A DNA stretch of 64,000 nucleotides from Mimachlamys varia (lineage: Eukaryota; Mollusca; Bivalvia; Pectinida; Pectinidae), in assembly GCA_947623455.1 (NCBI GenBank), contig OX392534.1, forward strand, positions 36,523,426-36,587,425, written 5' to 3'. Of this stretch, positions 21,166 to 32,600 are shown in pieces; position 1 is the stretch's first letter, and each line of letters begins with the position of its first letter. Position numbers and translations under genes: made by a program. Below the pieces are notes generated by a model that was given only the letters and a program-made list of their open reading frames with translations, had not been told where the DNA came from and ran no database searches.

Positions 21166-23747
21166 AGCACTTTTATGTCAAATGTAAGGGTCTGTTGTTA
21201 CCGTTTATGGAAGCGTAATCGAGCATTAGGTCTGATTAGATGAAAGATGATCATTCTTAAAAGGGGATAAACTATTAATTTCTAGTATATGAGACACGAT
21301 ATCGTATAATAACATAATAAATGTCTATTACAGTAGGTTTATTACTCATTAGCCAGACTTAATGGTATGTGTGTGGATAATGATAACGTTATCAGAATTA
21401 AGTTTCATCAAATGTTTGTTACCGTTAATGGAAGCGTAATCTAGAATTGGGTTTGATTAGATGAAAAATGATCATTCTTAAAAGGAGATGAATATCTTAA
21501 TTCCTAGCATATGAGAAGCAATATCAGATTATTAGCATATTAAATGTTTATTGCAGTAGGATTATTACTCGTTAGCCTGTATTTGTGTAGATAATGATAA
21601 CGTTATCATTATTAAATTGCACCAAATGTTTGTTAATAATAATAAAATGTATTCATAATGAAACCGCTGAATGTCAATATATTGTTACAAAATGTTAACA
21701 TCAAATAACTATACCCCTAAATTATTTGGAAGGAGGAGCATCGCAAAAATGTAATCCTTTCATTTTGTTTTGCATTTGCAAATAATTGACAAAATGAGCA
21801 TCGTGGTAATAGTCCAAGAAAGAATGAGCAAATGGATTGATTAGCAAATAACAAGTTTAACCTTTGACATAGCGTTCATATGAATCGTAATCCCATATTG
21901 AGACGCACTAAAATGGCACTATCCCGGAAAAATAAGAGAATACCGAAGTGTCAACAAAACCATAATCCGAACCACCCTGGAGACAAAATAAGAACAAAGG
22001 AACATTTACATGTCGACCCTTGTAAAGGTGCAAGAAAAATTGTCTTCAGCATCATCAAGTACATCCTCCATTTAAAGATGAGCATACGACAAACATATTT
22101 GATTGTTCTATATATTTGTGTAAATGATGTTGCAGCAAACAGCTGTTTTCTCCTTCTTGATTTGATTAATGATGTTAGTAACCAAAACGTTCTTTCCCAA
22201 ATTATACTACACAGCTTTTGAATAAAGGGGAAGTGCGTTATATTATGTTTAATACGATTTTCCAAATCAAAAGAGAGTTAATTGTGTATATTTTGTGAAC
22301 CCCGTCATCGTCTTAAAATAAATAAGAGATAAATGGGACCATTAAAGTCGATTCTTTATATATATGAAGTAATGTTTATAGTAACGATGACTTAGTTTTT
22401 CATCGCAGCAAGTTGAAACGCGAACTTGGACAAGGGATGATATGGTTGTTTACACCTGTGTACATTTTTATGCCAGTCGGTTGGGAATTGCAGCCTGTGG
22501 AGCGGTGATGTCCAAATTTCTGTCAAATTATATGTATAGTAATTGTGACCTTGTTTTTTACTGCAGCAGGTTGAAACGCAAATTCTTAAAAGTGATGATG
22601 TTTGTGAACACTTGTGTGAATTTTAATGCCATCGGTTGGGAAATGACGTACGTACGACTCATCGCGAGAGTATAATAACTGTGGCTATCAAAAGTAAATA
22701 ACAAAGTGTAAAAATCTGACCAATACCTGACCTTCACATTTGACCAACATTTGACGTTAACTTGACGTCATTATTGCACGTAAATATGACGTTCAATTCT
22801 TGATGGGACGTCGTCGTTTTATTTACAAGATAATTGACTCAGCTGGCGGAGCATTTTTAGTTCCCGTGGCCTCTAAAATCATTGATAATACCCAGAAGGA
22901 GGATACAGCTGTTTGCTGTAATGCCATTTACACAAATACATGTATGTAGAACAATCGAATATGTTTGTCGTATGTTTATCTCTAAATGGCGGATGTTGTT
23001 GATGTAAGGCACTTACTCTTCTGTATGAACTGGACTTATTCTCTTGGATCTTTGCAAGTTTCGCCATGTAACTATTTCCTTTGTTCATATTTTTCTCCAG
23101 TTTTATTGATTTTGAGTTCAAGTTATGGTTTTGTTGACGCTTCGGTATACTCATACAATTTCGGAACAGTGTCTTTTTAGTTCGTCTCATTATAGAATTA
23201 CGATTCATATGAACGCTGTGTCAAAAGCTGTGCTTGTTACAGTGTATATATAATTCAAATCCCTTTGCTCATTCTTTCTTAGACTTTTCCCCTTTCATCC
23301 AATATATTTTACCACAATGCTCATTTTGTCGATTATTTTCAACTGCAAAACAACCTGAATGGATTACAATAACGTTTGAAGCTCCCCATTCCAAATAATT
23401 TATGAGATATATTTATTTGATGTTAAATTTTTGAAAAAAAATATATTGACATTCAGCGGTTTCATTATGAAAACATTTTATTATTATTATCAAACATTTG
23501 GTGCAATTTAATAATGATAATGTTATCATTATCTACACAAATACCATTAAGTCTGACTAACTAGTAATAAACCTTCTGCAATAAACATTTAATATGCTAA
23601 TAATTTGATATTGTTTCTCATATGCTAGGAATTGAAATATTCCCTTCCTTTTAAAAATGATCATATTTCATCTAATCAAACCCAATTCTAGATTACGCTT
23701 CCATTAACGGTAACAACAAGGTCTTACATTTGACATAAAAGTGCTAT
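21166..23747. mobile_element. 2.6-kb foldback structure (inverted arms ~0.9-1.0 kb)
   Basis: The left arm (about 21166-22175) and the right arm (about 22872-23747) are inverted copies. Matching landmarks are AGCACTTTTATGTCAAATGT, GTTACCGTTAATGGAAGCG, GATAATGATAACGTTATCA, CATATGAATCGTAAT and CAGCAAACAGCTGT. Both arms carry the dispersed RT-associated block near their inner ends (about 21900-22110 minus, 22970-23170 plus). The left arm has a tandemly doubled ~220-bp unit (21195-21640) that is single on the right. The ~0.7 kb spacer holds its own tandem pair. No intact ORF. Confidence 0.8.
22390..22665 (+). repeat. Tandem pair of ~155-bp units in the foldback spacer
   Basis: GCAGCAAGTTGAAACGCGAA and GCAGCAGGTTGAAACGCAAA start two related units that both continue into TGATGATRTKGTTKRYACMY, TTTTWATGCC and TCGGTTGGGAA. 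Confidence 0.75.
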
Positions 23748-24017
23748 TACTCGACTGATAGGAAATCATAAGTCTATCTATGGCTCTCTGATATTCATAA
23801 AGAATATCTATCATTAAACTTGTCATCCCCTTCTCTCCACCTTTCACAACAAGAAGAACAATACATAAGGCATTTTGTTTGTCTGTACAAACAATGTGAA
23901 GTTTGTAGGAAATATGTCGTGTCCATGAAAAAGATTATACAAATCAAATCAAATGTTTTGTTTACTGATTAAAGACATTTATTAGTCATTTACACTGACA
24001 AGCATATATCAAGAACA

Positions 24018-24170
24018 CTATGTACATATTTGCACATAAATATCTAGCCGATTTTTACAGGAGTGGAAGTTAGCTTGGCAGTGGTCAGTAAAAGAGGCAA
24101 AAGATTCTGTGTAAGTCGTCCTATACATTTCGGACATAACACAGAACATGATGATACGTGGTAATAGCAT
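24018..24170 (-). pseudogene. Receptor fragment G: signal peptide and start of SMB domain
   Basis: An open 50-codon stretch starts ATG at 24170 (MLLPRIIMFCVMSEMYR), continues TESFASFTDHCQANFHSC and KNRLDIYVQIC, then stops at TAG. It matches the first 55 or so residues of genes A, C and F and then homology ends abruptly, before the SMB disulphide core. About 390 bp of family-type upstream sequence is also retained. Probably a truncated duplicate; whether it is transcribed is unknown. Confidence 0.8.
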
Positions 24171-24560
24171 GAAGTGATATTTTCAACATAAAGTCGTTAT
24201 AGTTTGAATTGAGTAATATTTTTTATATATCTTTTTTATTATGCATGAATATAGTTGAAGTTCTTTTTGAAAATATTTCTTTGAGAATGATTGATAAAAA
24301 CTTGTGTCACACACATATATATATATGAGTTATAAAATTGTTCGTATATTGTTGTTAATATCATTTGTGATGTTGAAAACTTATTTGGCATTTTAAATAT
24401 AATACCAAACCTATCAGTAACGATATATGTATCATGAGTTGTGACTAATGAATAACAAACATCCCGTGCCTTTTTTTTCTCTTTTAATATATACAAATAC
24501 CCTAATAACATTCCAATTTGATCATATAATCATACACAATATAAACAATTCATTTAGATC
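24171..24560 (-). promoter_or_regulatory. Conserved upstream flank of receptor fragment G
   Basis: Matches the 5' flanks of genes B, C and D: TATGAGTTATAAAATTGTTC, a TTGATGTTGAAA-like element, GGCATTTTAAATATAATA and a conserved AATAACAAACATCCCGTG block recur in order. It probably contains the family promoter; no TATA box can be assigned confidently. Confidence 0.5.
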
Positions 24561-25345
24561 ACGTTTCCTTTCAAGAAATAGAGAAGATATTGAGGCCCAA
24601 ACACGGTCCCTAGGCCAAAAAGCTGCTCGAGACTTGACATGCAGCTGGAAAACGATTCTTAATAAAGGTGACGTAGCACACACATGTGCTTCACCTTTTA
24701 ACTTTAGTAATAGATACAGTAAATCGAAAAACAAAACAATTAAACTGCACCATACAGCTGTTTCGTCCTCCTATGACTCTTCAGTGATTATAGGGGCCAA
24801 ATGGTGGGAATCCAAAATTTCTAACCTATGTAGAAGCAGAAGGGTCAGCTGCGTAAAACCCCTTCAATTTATGAGTTAAGAAGTACAAAAAGTTAGTTCT
24901 GTATATTTTCAAATCGGGTACTACGAAAATGTGTATACTATGCACCGTGCCACTACTTAAATTAGATTAACTGTGGCTATGGAGGCTCGGGGACTAAAAA
25001 AATCCACCAGCAGAGTCTGCCAACCCCATATCATTAAAGACGCCGTAACAAACACATGGGCTGTACCTTAGTAATAGATACAGTATGTCAAAAAAATAAA
25101 CTGCACCATTCAGCTGTTTCGTCCTCCAGTGCTACCCCTTTGACATACACTGAACAAATGATACCAGTCTTTGGGTACACGGCCTTAAATAGTCAGTTAT
25201 AGTAGGACTGAAAATGGATTTTTATCTTAATAATTAAGAAGTAAATTTAAACTAGTTCTATATAATTTCAAATCGTGTACTACGAAAATGTATATATAAT
25301 GTACCGTGCCACTACTCAAATTAGATTAAATGTGGCTAAACATCC
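24560..25345 (+). repeat. Imperfect tandem duplication (~365-bp period) with dispersed cruciform-like motif
   Basis: TTTCAAATCGGGTACTACGAAAATG with TGCACCGTGCCACTACT (24905-24955) repeats at 25270-25320. AAACTGCACCAT, CAGCTGTTTCGTCCTCC and ATAGATACAGTA repeat at 24710-24775 and 25070-25125. The CAGCTGTTxCGTCCTCCTAG motif also occurs inverted near 2880-2905 and at 62220-62245. Confidence 0.7.
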
Positions 25346-25754
25346 ACAATGTCTGAAAGAACGACATACAAAATCTATCAAAAATAAATAAAAGTAATTA
25401 TACAACATTTTATATAGCGCCCTATCTAGCTTACACAAGCCACTCTAAATCGCTTTACAATACATAGATATACAATTATCATACAATCAATACAATTAAC
25501 ACATACAGTTCAATCATATTCAATTCCGAGGAGTTCGCAGGAGCTGCCTTATCAGGCGCTAACTACTTGTCCTTTACCACCTGGCAAATATCTCCATATG
25601 TGTGTGTATGTATGTGTGTGTGTGCTGGAGATGAATTGTGTTCTGTTTGTAGTGGGACCGTGTTTCCAACGGCATCTTTTAGAGTGTCACATCACTTGAA
25701 TGCTACAGCACAGATACTGCATTAAAACACTTTCTCTGAATGTTCCATGTGTAT

Positions 25755-25895
25755 GACGATTACGGGGATCGAACCCCGGCCGCCTGCATGGAAGGCCGGA
25801 GTGTTTTTTGTTTTTTTTTCTTAAAAAATAATTTTTAATATCCCATACATAGGGCCTCAGGGGTGTTAACCACTCGACCAATCCGCCCAAGCGTC
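25755..25895 (-). tRNA. tRNA-like gene or tRNA-SINE head with ~55-nt insertion
   Basis: On the minus strand GACGCTT pairs with AATCGTC (one mismatch) as an acceptor stem. The A box TGGTCGAGTGGTTAA and a perfect T-arm (CGGGG TTCGATC CCCG, B box GGTTCGATCC) are intact. The region between D and T arms is too long (AT-rich, poly-A-like), so it is not a canonical tRNA. It may be a tRNA pseudogene, an insertion-split tRNA, or a young SINE head. Confidence 0.5.
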
Positions 25896-25905
25896 CCACA
25901 CTCGA

Positions 25906-26419
25906 CTGACTGTTAGGTCTGGTTTACCCACTGCTGACTTTCCTTCTTATTTATTACAAATGTTACATAAGGATCCAACCACATATTAGCAGCTACATAT
26001 TTGTAAAGGTTTGATCATACCTCTACCGATGAAAATATTCGGACGAGACTCCATACATTCAAAACTAAATGCCATTGTTGGTCAGTTTGTGGTATTAGGT
26101 TGCAAAAACTTAAGTTTTACTGTCCATGTTCTCTCAACATACTTATGACGTCATAACACATGCAATGTCAGATTTCTCCACTAATTTTACGTTTTTTATA
26201 GGCTGTATGGGCCGAACTTCGCCCGGTCATTTGCTAAATCTGTCCGGGCCAAAATTAGTTTTTCAATAAATTGTTATTTCACAGCAATATGATAGTACCA
26301 GTTTGTATATTTAGGTGGCAGGTACCTATTGTGGCCCGATAATTCTTTGAAGCTGTCGATGTAATACACGTTTTTTTCCGAAAGATCGTATATTCTCTTA
26401 CGATCTCAACAGTCACTTT
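25906..26419. other. Intergenic
   Basis: No gene or repeat recognised. Confidence 0.5.
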
Positions 26420-26710
26420 GTGCATTTTTGAGTTTGCTTATTAGTGTGTTTACTTGTTGTGATGGCAATGATGACACGGTCATTTTGGGGATTGATGCTT
26501 ACTTGGATGTGACAACGATTTACATGGCGGGTGTCGTAGATGAAGCAGAAGACGCTTACTCTTTCGAAACATCTGGTCTTATTCTCTTGCGCTTTTACGA
26601 GAGTCTCCATGTAAAACTTTCCTTTTTTCCTATTTTGCCCCTAGTATAATCAATTTTGTGTTCGAATTATTGTTTTGTTGACGCTTTGGTATTCTCTGAT
26701 TCATCGACGT
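26420..26710 (+). mobile_element. Dispersed RT-associated 3' block
   Basis: It contains TTTTTGAGTTTGCTTATTAG, ACTTGTTGTGATGGCAATGA, ATGGCGGGTGTCGTAGATGA, GTCTTATTCTCTTGCGC and TTGTTGACGCTTTGGTATTC in the same order as at 38950-39230. Confidence 0.8.
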
Positions 26711-26774
26711 TTTGTTAAATGTGCCTAGCCAACTAAAATTCTAAGATCCTAATAGTTGTATTATTAGCCCAAAC

Positions 26775-27150
26775 AGAACTATCAACGGGGTTTGATAGAG
26801 CAAAATGTCAATTCCATTGATCCAACATAGTTATATATGTATATCATTGATCAAACACGAAATATGCATGTAATTGATTAAATATAAAGTAATCATGCAT
26901 TTATTGAACATAAGATATATACATACAATTTGTAGTATTTATCGGACATAGATATACATGTAATTGATAAAACATAAGATACACATAATGTACTTGTCAT
27001 TAGCCGAGTATGTAAAATGTATATCATTGATAAAACAAAATGTCCATTCCATTGATCAAACATAAGATATACATGTCATTATCAAAGAGGAGATACATGT
27101 ACATGTACTTGAGTATCATCGATCAAACACGAAAAGATCATGTCAACTTA
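26775..27150. repeat. Degenerate ~27-35-bp tandem repeat
   Basis: Recurrent ATACATGTAATTGATAAAAC, ATAAGATATACAT and CATTGATCAAACAYRA modules, about eleven copies, strongly diverged. Confidence 0.7.
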
Positions 27151-27879
27151 ACAAAAATATATATGAAAAGATTTTAAATGATTTGATAAATAAGCATCAT
27201 TTGAAAATAAATGGCTTTGCTTCTTAAGCATGAAATGCTCATTTTACAAAATCAATTAAATAATAACTGTCAATTTACAGGTTTGTATCCCGTATTTTGG
27301 TTTTTTATCTTTTGCCTAATTTTGCGTTTTCTGTACAAAATCATGGGTTTTATATTCAGCGTACTTTATTTTTATCATTGATACAGCTACAATAAGTATT
27401 CTTAGCATACGTTTCATATACCAAACAAACAAATTAGTAATGAACAATTATGTCTTTTGAAAACCCTCAGGTTTTGCATCAAATGATATTGGGAAGGATA
27501 CAGTAGCACGATTAGATTTGTATCCATCGAATACTACTGATTAAAGCGGTAAATTATGTAATATTCCAACTTGAATGTGGAATATATTTTATATTGTTCC
27601 GTTTATAATACAAAATTAAAGACAAAATATGACTTTGTATATAGCAATATTTCGTGTGAGATTTGTACTTCTGATTGTATAGTTGCTTGACAATGGTGTC
27701 TGTTTGCTCATACAAAAATTAAGTCAAGTATGCATTCTTTTATTGTGAAATATGTTAGCTTAAAAGAGCGAACGGCAATACGGCTGTAATATATTTTAAG
27801 TGTATATATTGCAAATAAAACAAAATATTCTTTCATCCTAAGTAAATAAAAAATATATTGAAGATGATATTGCTTGAAT

Positions 27880-28481
27880 GACTGAATGTCTGTTTGCATG
27901 ACAATTATTCCCTCAATGCGTCGATTAAACCTTCAAATTTAACGACTTTGTGGCGACCATAACCACAGGATCTTTATTGACACAATCGACGAGATATATT
28001 CACATGAGTATGCACACAAAACATCACAAACGTTCTAATTTCAATTATGACAAAAATATTCCAGCTGTATCATGTCAGCACGATTTTGATCTAAGTCAAA
28101 ATCTCATTCTCTCCGAGATCTATCTGAATTGCTGTGGGCATTGTATGTTTTTGTATATTTTGATGTCATTGGTATGAGGACGAGTCGTTTATCATATTGG
28201 ATCAAACTGAACACGACTGGTGTTTAGCTTTTTCAAAAATGTAAAGAACAGCTGCCGGTAACATTTTCTCCTAGTTTCAAAATGAAGCGTTGAAGTTATT
28301 AAAGCATTTCCGTTGTTTGCAAATATTTTCTAAAATTCATTAAATCATCCGATGATAGATGTTGATTCGGGTGTAAACTTCTGCATTCTGACCAAAGCCC
28401 CTCAGCTTTATGCAATTTGCTATTTTAAATGGGTAGATGGGACACTAGAGAGACTCTCGTGGACCATTGATCATCGTTTGA
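27880..28481 (-). other. Duplicated 3' flank of receptor gene A
   Basis: 28170-28481 is closely similar to 51230-51660 (downstream of gene C) and 39300-39590 (downstream of fragment E): GATGATAGATGTTGATTCGG, CAAAGCCCCTCAGCTTTATG and GACTCTC motifs recur. 27890-28170 is related to 38450-38650 and 40590-40910. The flank was copied with the genes. Confidence 0.75.
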
Positions 28482-30038
28482 TCAAAAAGTATTCGTCTGT
28501 AATGTACTTATATTTGATTTGCTAGAGGTAATTTTCTGTCTGTTCGTAAAAGTGTCCTTGTAAAATTGATATACACGATTATTACATAAAAAGGAAACTG
28601 TAATAAAAAAGCCTTGAAGACTTGTTACGTTTTCAAAAACTATAAAAAGAATTTCAGATTGTACGAATATGGCAATTATTCCTATAATCCAACTAAAACC
28701 CATCATTGATGATATTTTGATTAACACAAACATTGTTGACTTGTTAGAGTCAGTGCTGTTAGACAAAGAGGTTGTGTTGATATAGTGAATGATTGAAATA
28801 AACAATATGATATTTCCAAAAAGACACAGCGATATAGGAATGATAAAAGCTACAAGTAAAACATACACATGCGAAATAAAACAAATATCTCCGCCGTACC
28901 ATGGTTCCGTTGGTGACAAAAGACAATTCAATGTCTTTGTACATACAACTGTAGAAATATTCATTGTAAAGCCAACCAACACATACCTAATCGTCACCAA
29001 TTTCCTATCCGATCTGTTTAAAGTGGTTAAGTTTCTGATTTCGGAATTCAAGCGGAAAGAACAAAGAAACATGAACGTAAATGTACCAACCCATGTAAAA
29101 TGGTGTAGCACACCAATCCATTCACATAATCCGCTCGTAATTGTGATATGAGACACCAACAAGAAAATAGTGTGGGCAAGCAGCAAATACACCATTAAGA
29201 TAAACATGAGCTCTGACTTTCCCTTCCGAATAAACGGGGTAACACAATACTGTACGAGAGAGTAAATCAGGGATATGATTGAGATACATGTACATATCGT
29301 ATTGACAACATACCTGTAGAAGGACATACTGTCAGTTTTCTCGTTTTTAACTTGATACTTTGACAAAAATGTGCTAACACAAATAAAATAGCTGCCAAGT
29401 TTGAAAAACAAATCATCCAGTTCGATAGGAGTGCCATTCAATCTGAAGTTCTGTTGATACAGTGTCCCATTTGATGAGCTGTTGTTGATATCACTGATGT
29501 TCGAATAATCTCCATTGAGGTGTACTTTCACTGCAGGACACGGCAGTTCACTATTATGTAGAAACAAGTGATCTATATACCGCGGATTTCTGATTGAGAT
29601 GTTGCACACACACAAAGTGTCCATGACGTCATCAATATGTTTATAGTAGATACCGTGTGATAAGTTTCGATGATAATTTGTTACAAATTTGGTAACCAGA
29701 ACCTTTATGACTTCCAAAGTAACATTGCTGCCGGCCATGTCCGTAATCAGATATTGAACTTGAATCATAGAGCAAGGTTCCAGAGAGGTCACGTGATATC
29801 CCGGAACGACAGTGAGCCCCTGCCTCATAAACAATTTAGAATGAGATAACACAGTGTCTTTCAAATTGTCTATCAATTTTTGTACTATGCTTTCAATGAT
29901 TATGTCCTGCGTTTCTACGACTTTGTTTGTTTCAAATAACAGATCCAATATGAATCCTGTGGTTTTGTATTTGACGTCAACACATCTACCATTTGACGGT
30001 TTCATGTTTACAGGGCAGTAAAGGGGCTGACAGCCAAT
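28482..30038 (-). CDS. Receptor gene A, exon 2: stalk and 7TM domain
   Basis: Starts at acceptor CTCTATATCAG/ATTGGC and runs 518 codons to TGA. It follows exon 1 in phase 0 (RLSDQ/IGCQPLYCP). The stalk holds CQPLYCPVNMKPSNGRC and several Asn-glycosylation sites. In the 848-residue product TM1-TM7 lie near 572-595, 607-627, 636-657, 676-697, 719-748, 765-789 and 794-815. LCEW before TM3 and DICFI in loop 2 supply the usual class-B disulphide. TM7 (SLQGFFITVSFLCNNRVYQ) matches the adhesion/secretin (7tm_2) pattern. No canonical HL/T GPS cleavage site is apparent. The short C-tail is Ser/Thr-rich. The ligand is unknown. Confidence 0.9.
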   Translation of the reverse strand: MGCQPLYCPVNMKPSNGRCVDVKYKTTGFILDLLFETNKVVETQDIIIESIVQKLIDNLKDTVLSHSKLFMRQGLTVVPGYHVTSLEPCSMIQVQYLITDMAGSNVTLEVIKVLVTKFVTNYHRNLSHGIYYKHIDDVMDTLCVCNISIRNPRYIDHLFLHNSELPCPAVKVHLNGDYSNISDINNSSSNGTLYQQNFRLNGTPIELDDLFFKLGSYFICVSTFLSKYQVKNEKTDSMSFYRYVVNTICTCISIISLIYSLVQYCVTPFIRKGKSELMFILMVYLLLAHTIFLLVSHITITSGLCEWIGVLHHFTWVGTFTFMFLCSFRLNSEIRNLTTLNRSDRKLVTIRYVLVGFTMNISTVVCTKTLNCLLSPTEPWYGGDICFISHVYVLLVAFIIPISLCLFGNIILFISIIHYINTTSLSNSTDSNKSTMFVLIKISSMMGFSWIIGIIAIFVQSEILFIVFENVTSLQGFFITVSFLCNNRVYQFYKDTFTNRQKITSSKSNISTLQTNTF

Positions 30039-30589
30039 CTGATATAGAGAAAATAAACGTTTGTCATTATCAATGGCAATATGAAGTTTGAGTAAACGAA
30101 AGAAAAAATACATTAAGGAGAAAGGGTAAAGGTTCTTTGAAAATCCTCGGTAATATCAAAATGTTACAACGTTCAGCTTCGACATGAAATCTATATTTTA
30201 AAAAACGTTGGGTTGTTGATCGTGTCAACATTCATTTCGGAAATAAAGTAAGAGGCAAACTGTCTGCTTAAATTTCAATAAGCAAGTGTTTTATACGATT
30301 GTAGAGAAAATTAAACTATTTCAGGTATAGTCATAAAGGACGTGCCACATCCCTATGAAACCAGTAAAATTTTAATAAGCAAGTGTTTTATACGATGGTA
30401 GAGAAAATTAAATTATTTCAACTATAGTAGTTAAAGGACGTGTCACGTCCCGATGTAGCCACCGACCAATGTCAATAACATGGCACCTCAACCACTCGAC
30501 CACCGCGGCCCCCTTCGCGCCAATAAACACAGATCGCTAATAAGTACTTATTTTTATAATTGTGAGATATCATTAAAAGCACTTCTTAC
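30039..30589 (-). other. Gene A intron with SINE relic
   Basis: 551 bp, GT (30589-30588) to AG (30040-30039). It contains a tandem-like pair of ~60 bp segments (CAAGTGTTTTATACGAT) and a tRNA-derived SINE relic near the donor. Confidence 0.85.
30430..30530 (-). mobile_element. tRNA-derived SINE relic in intron A
   Basis: The minus strand reads GGGGCCGCGGTGGTCGAGTG then GTTGAGGTGCCATG, a tRNA-like 5' domain with A box. Related decayed copies sit at the same intronic place in B (35345-35460) and C (57300-57450). Confidence 0.65.
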
Positions 30590-31579
30590 CTGATCAGAGA
30601 GTCGAATTTCTGTTCCACTGCATTGTATATGCATTTTGCTTCCGTATGTGTGGAACAAGGTTGAAACGTCAATCAGACTACTAATCGTAAGGCCACCGGC
30701 ACGTTTCATTGGAATCATTACAAAAGCACAAAAAAGTTCATCTTCATCAAAATGATTGAGACCGTAATCTTCAAAAAGACATTGGTAATTTCTGTATGTT
30801 TTAGTTCCAGTAGTGTTTTCCTGAGGGACAATCATAAGTGGTGCCAGAACTCGGTTTTCACAACTTGTATTGTTCACTTCTTCCAAGACATCCCAAACTT
30901 TGTACTCGATGTCTTTGTTACAATGTCGTACTTTGATATCTCTTGGCGGCTGAAATTGATGAAAACAATATGAACTGTTTATTCTTAACATGATTGCATC
31001 ATTTAAAGAAAGAGGTATAGACTGGGTTCTGGATTTATAAAATGATGAGGAACATGTTAATTCTAATAACCACGGGATCCAATTTTGAACATGGTGACAT
31101 AATGCACAATGTCTATTTTTGAATGTTACATTGGTAATGATGTCAACAACTGGCAACTGGTCAAGAAAGTCAAGATCTGTATCATGCTCACATTTAAAAT
31201 TTGAATCATCATCTTCTTTCCAAACCGCAGGGCACGATGTCACTAAAAATGCTGATTTTCGATTGAATTTTCTTTCTTTATAGTCGATATCTACACATTT
31301 GCTCTCGGCAAGGAACGGAATTCGCAATTTGTCCTCTTCTACTATATCTTTTAATATTGCGTCAGCATCAAAGCAACAGTCATCGTAGTATTTGCATAAA
31401 TGGTCACAGTTGCATATTTGTACATTGATATTACTGTCTAACTGATTTGCACAAGAGTGGACGGTAGCGTGACAGGAGTTAGTAAAAGAAATCAAAGATT
31501 CCGTGTAAGTCGCCGCAAATAATCCTGACATAACACAGAAAACGATGACGTGTGGAAATGACATAATTAGAAGAAACAA
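30590..31579 (-). CDS. Receptor gene A, exon 1: signal peptide, SMB domain, Cys-rich ectodomain
   Basis: 330 codons from ATG to the donor CAG/GTAAGA, exactly the length of exon 1 in gene C. A hydrophobic signal peptide (VIVFCVMSGLFAATY) is followed by an SMB domain at about residues 36-95 with the CNCDHLCKYYDDCCFDA core; its eight Cys positions match those of gene C. The remaining ectodomain has conserved NVTFKNRHCALCH, LSLNDAIMLRINSSYC, YKVWDVLEEVNN and YRNYQCLFEDYG motifs, many of them with paired Cys. SMB domains are small disulphide knots that usually mediate protein binding. A second Met (MSFPH) five codons in is where gene F starts. Confidence 0.9.
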
Positions 31580-32060
31580 AATTTCAAGTCGGTGTAAGAA
31601 ATCAAAATTATATGTTTCTTTTGAAGTTAATATTATGCCATCCTGTATACATGAATTTTGGAGTACTCTCTGTGAACAATTCTAGGAGATTGTAAGGAAA
31701 ATAATTTGTATTGCCTTTATATATGAGTTACAAAACGTAAATCATGGTTAAAGTAGTTTATGATGTTGAAATGTTTTTGACATTTCGAATATGACGTTAT
31801 ATTTAAAATAAGGCACATTATTACAATTTAGTGTTGATAATTAGTAACAAACCTACTACAATTATTTTTACGGTGATAACAACCTGTTGTATTTTCTCAT
31901 TTTACAGAAACTAATATCCAATTAATTATGTCAATATGATCATATTTCATCCAATCATGTATAATATGTGCTAATTTTCATTGTATCATACATAATTCAA
32001 TAATTGTTTTGGAATACGCTTCCTTTATATGTTGAGAGGACAATGGCATGGATAGTAAAG
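31580..32060 (-). promoter_or_regulatory. Upstream region of gene A, duplicated at gene F
   Basis: The region matches 62660-63120 in reverse orientation (the gene F flank) and 61740-62012. Shared landmarks include ATGCCATCCTGTATACATGA-like, GAGATTGTAAGGAAA, TTATGATGTTGAAA and TATTTCATCCAATCATG. A likely promoter, by conservation only. Confidence 0.55.
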
Positions 32061-32394
32061 TGGTTTAAATGAAAGGAGAATAGGAGAAACAACTCAGCTT
32101 TAAAATTACGGCCATCGTGAAGACTTATATTTTGCTCATTAAAACTTTTTAACATTAAACTTTCCTGTTCTTTGCTTGATTTGATGATTATTCTGTGTAT
32201 TTCTAAAACGATGAAATTAAGTAAAAAAAAACAAACCATAGGTATATGTAGATGTAAAAACAAAACTGATATTTGACATAAGAATATGTCGTAAGCGTCA
32301 GAATACCTCCTTTATTAGGGTCTATATGATTTAATAGACAGGTTTACGTATCATTAAAGGAGACTACTTTAACATGCTTTCATCTCTCGCACCA

Positions 32395-32600
32395 CAAAAT
32401 CACACATCTGAGCAGATGCAGTACCTATTTTTAACACTGGTAAACGCTAGCTGCTATATGTTGCTCTGTTAGAGAGATCATCTCTTTAGCTCGATCAGTT
32501 GAGTATAAGACTAGTACGATAGAGACCCCATACAGGTTCGATGCCCAGAGGATGTCGAAGTTGGTGCAGTTTAATTCATTACTTGGCTCGACTGTTTCTT
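32395..32600 (+). mobile_element. tRNA-derived SINE upstream of gene A
   Basis: TAGCTCGATCAGTTGAGTAT (A-box part) and CAGGTTCGATGCCCAG (B box) occur about 60 bp apart. An inverted copy occupies 62190-62395 at the same distance upstream of gene F. Confidence 0.75.

Noticed and set aside
24448..24879. 143-codon plus-strand ORF
   Set aside because: It overlaps tandemly duplicated non-coding sequence whose second copy does not keep the frame.
28789..29151. Plus-strand open frame inside gene A exon 2
   Set aside because: Complement of the 7TM coding sequence; the same shadow recurs at 51973-52335 opposite gene C.
28482..30113. ATG at 30113 as start of a separate 543-residue receptor
   Set aside because: The first 25 codons read through the branch/acceptor region; the same splice acceptor and a different N-terminal reading in gene C show it is an internal exon.
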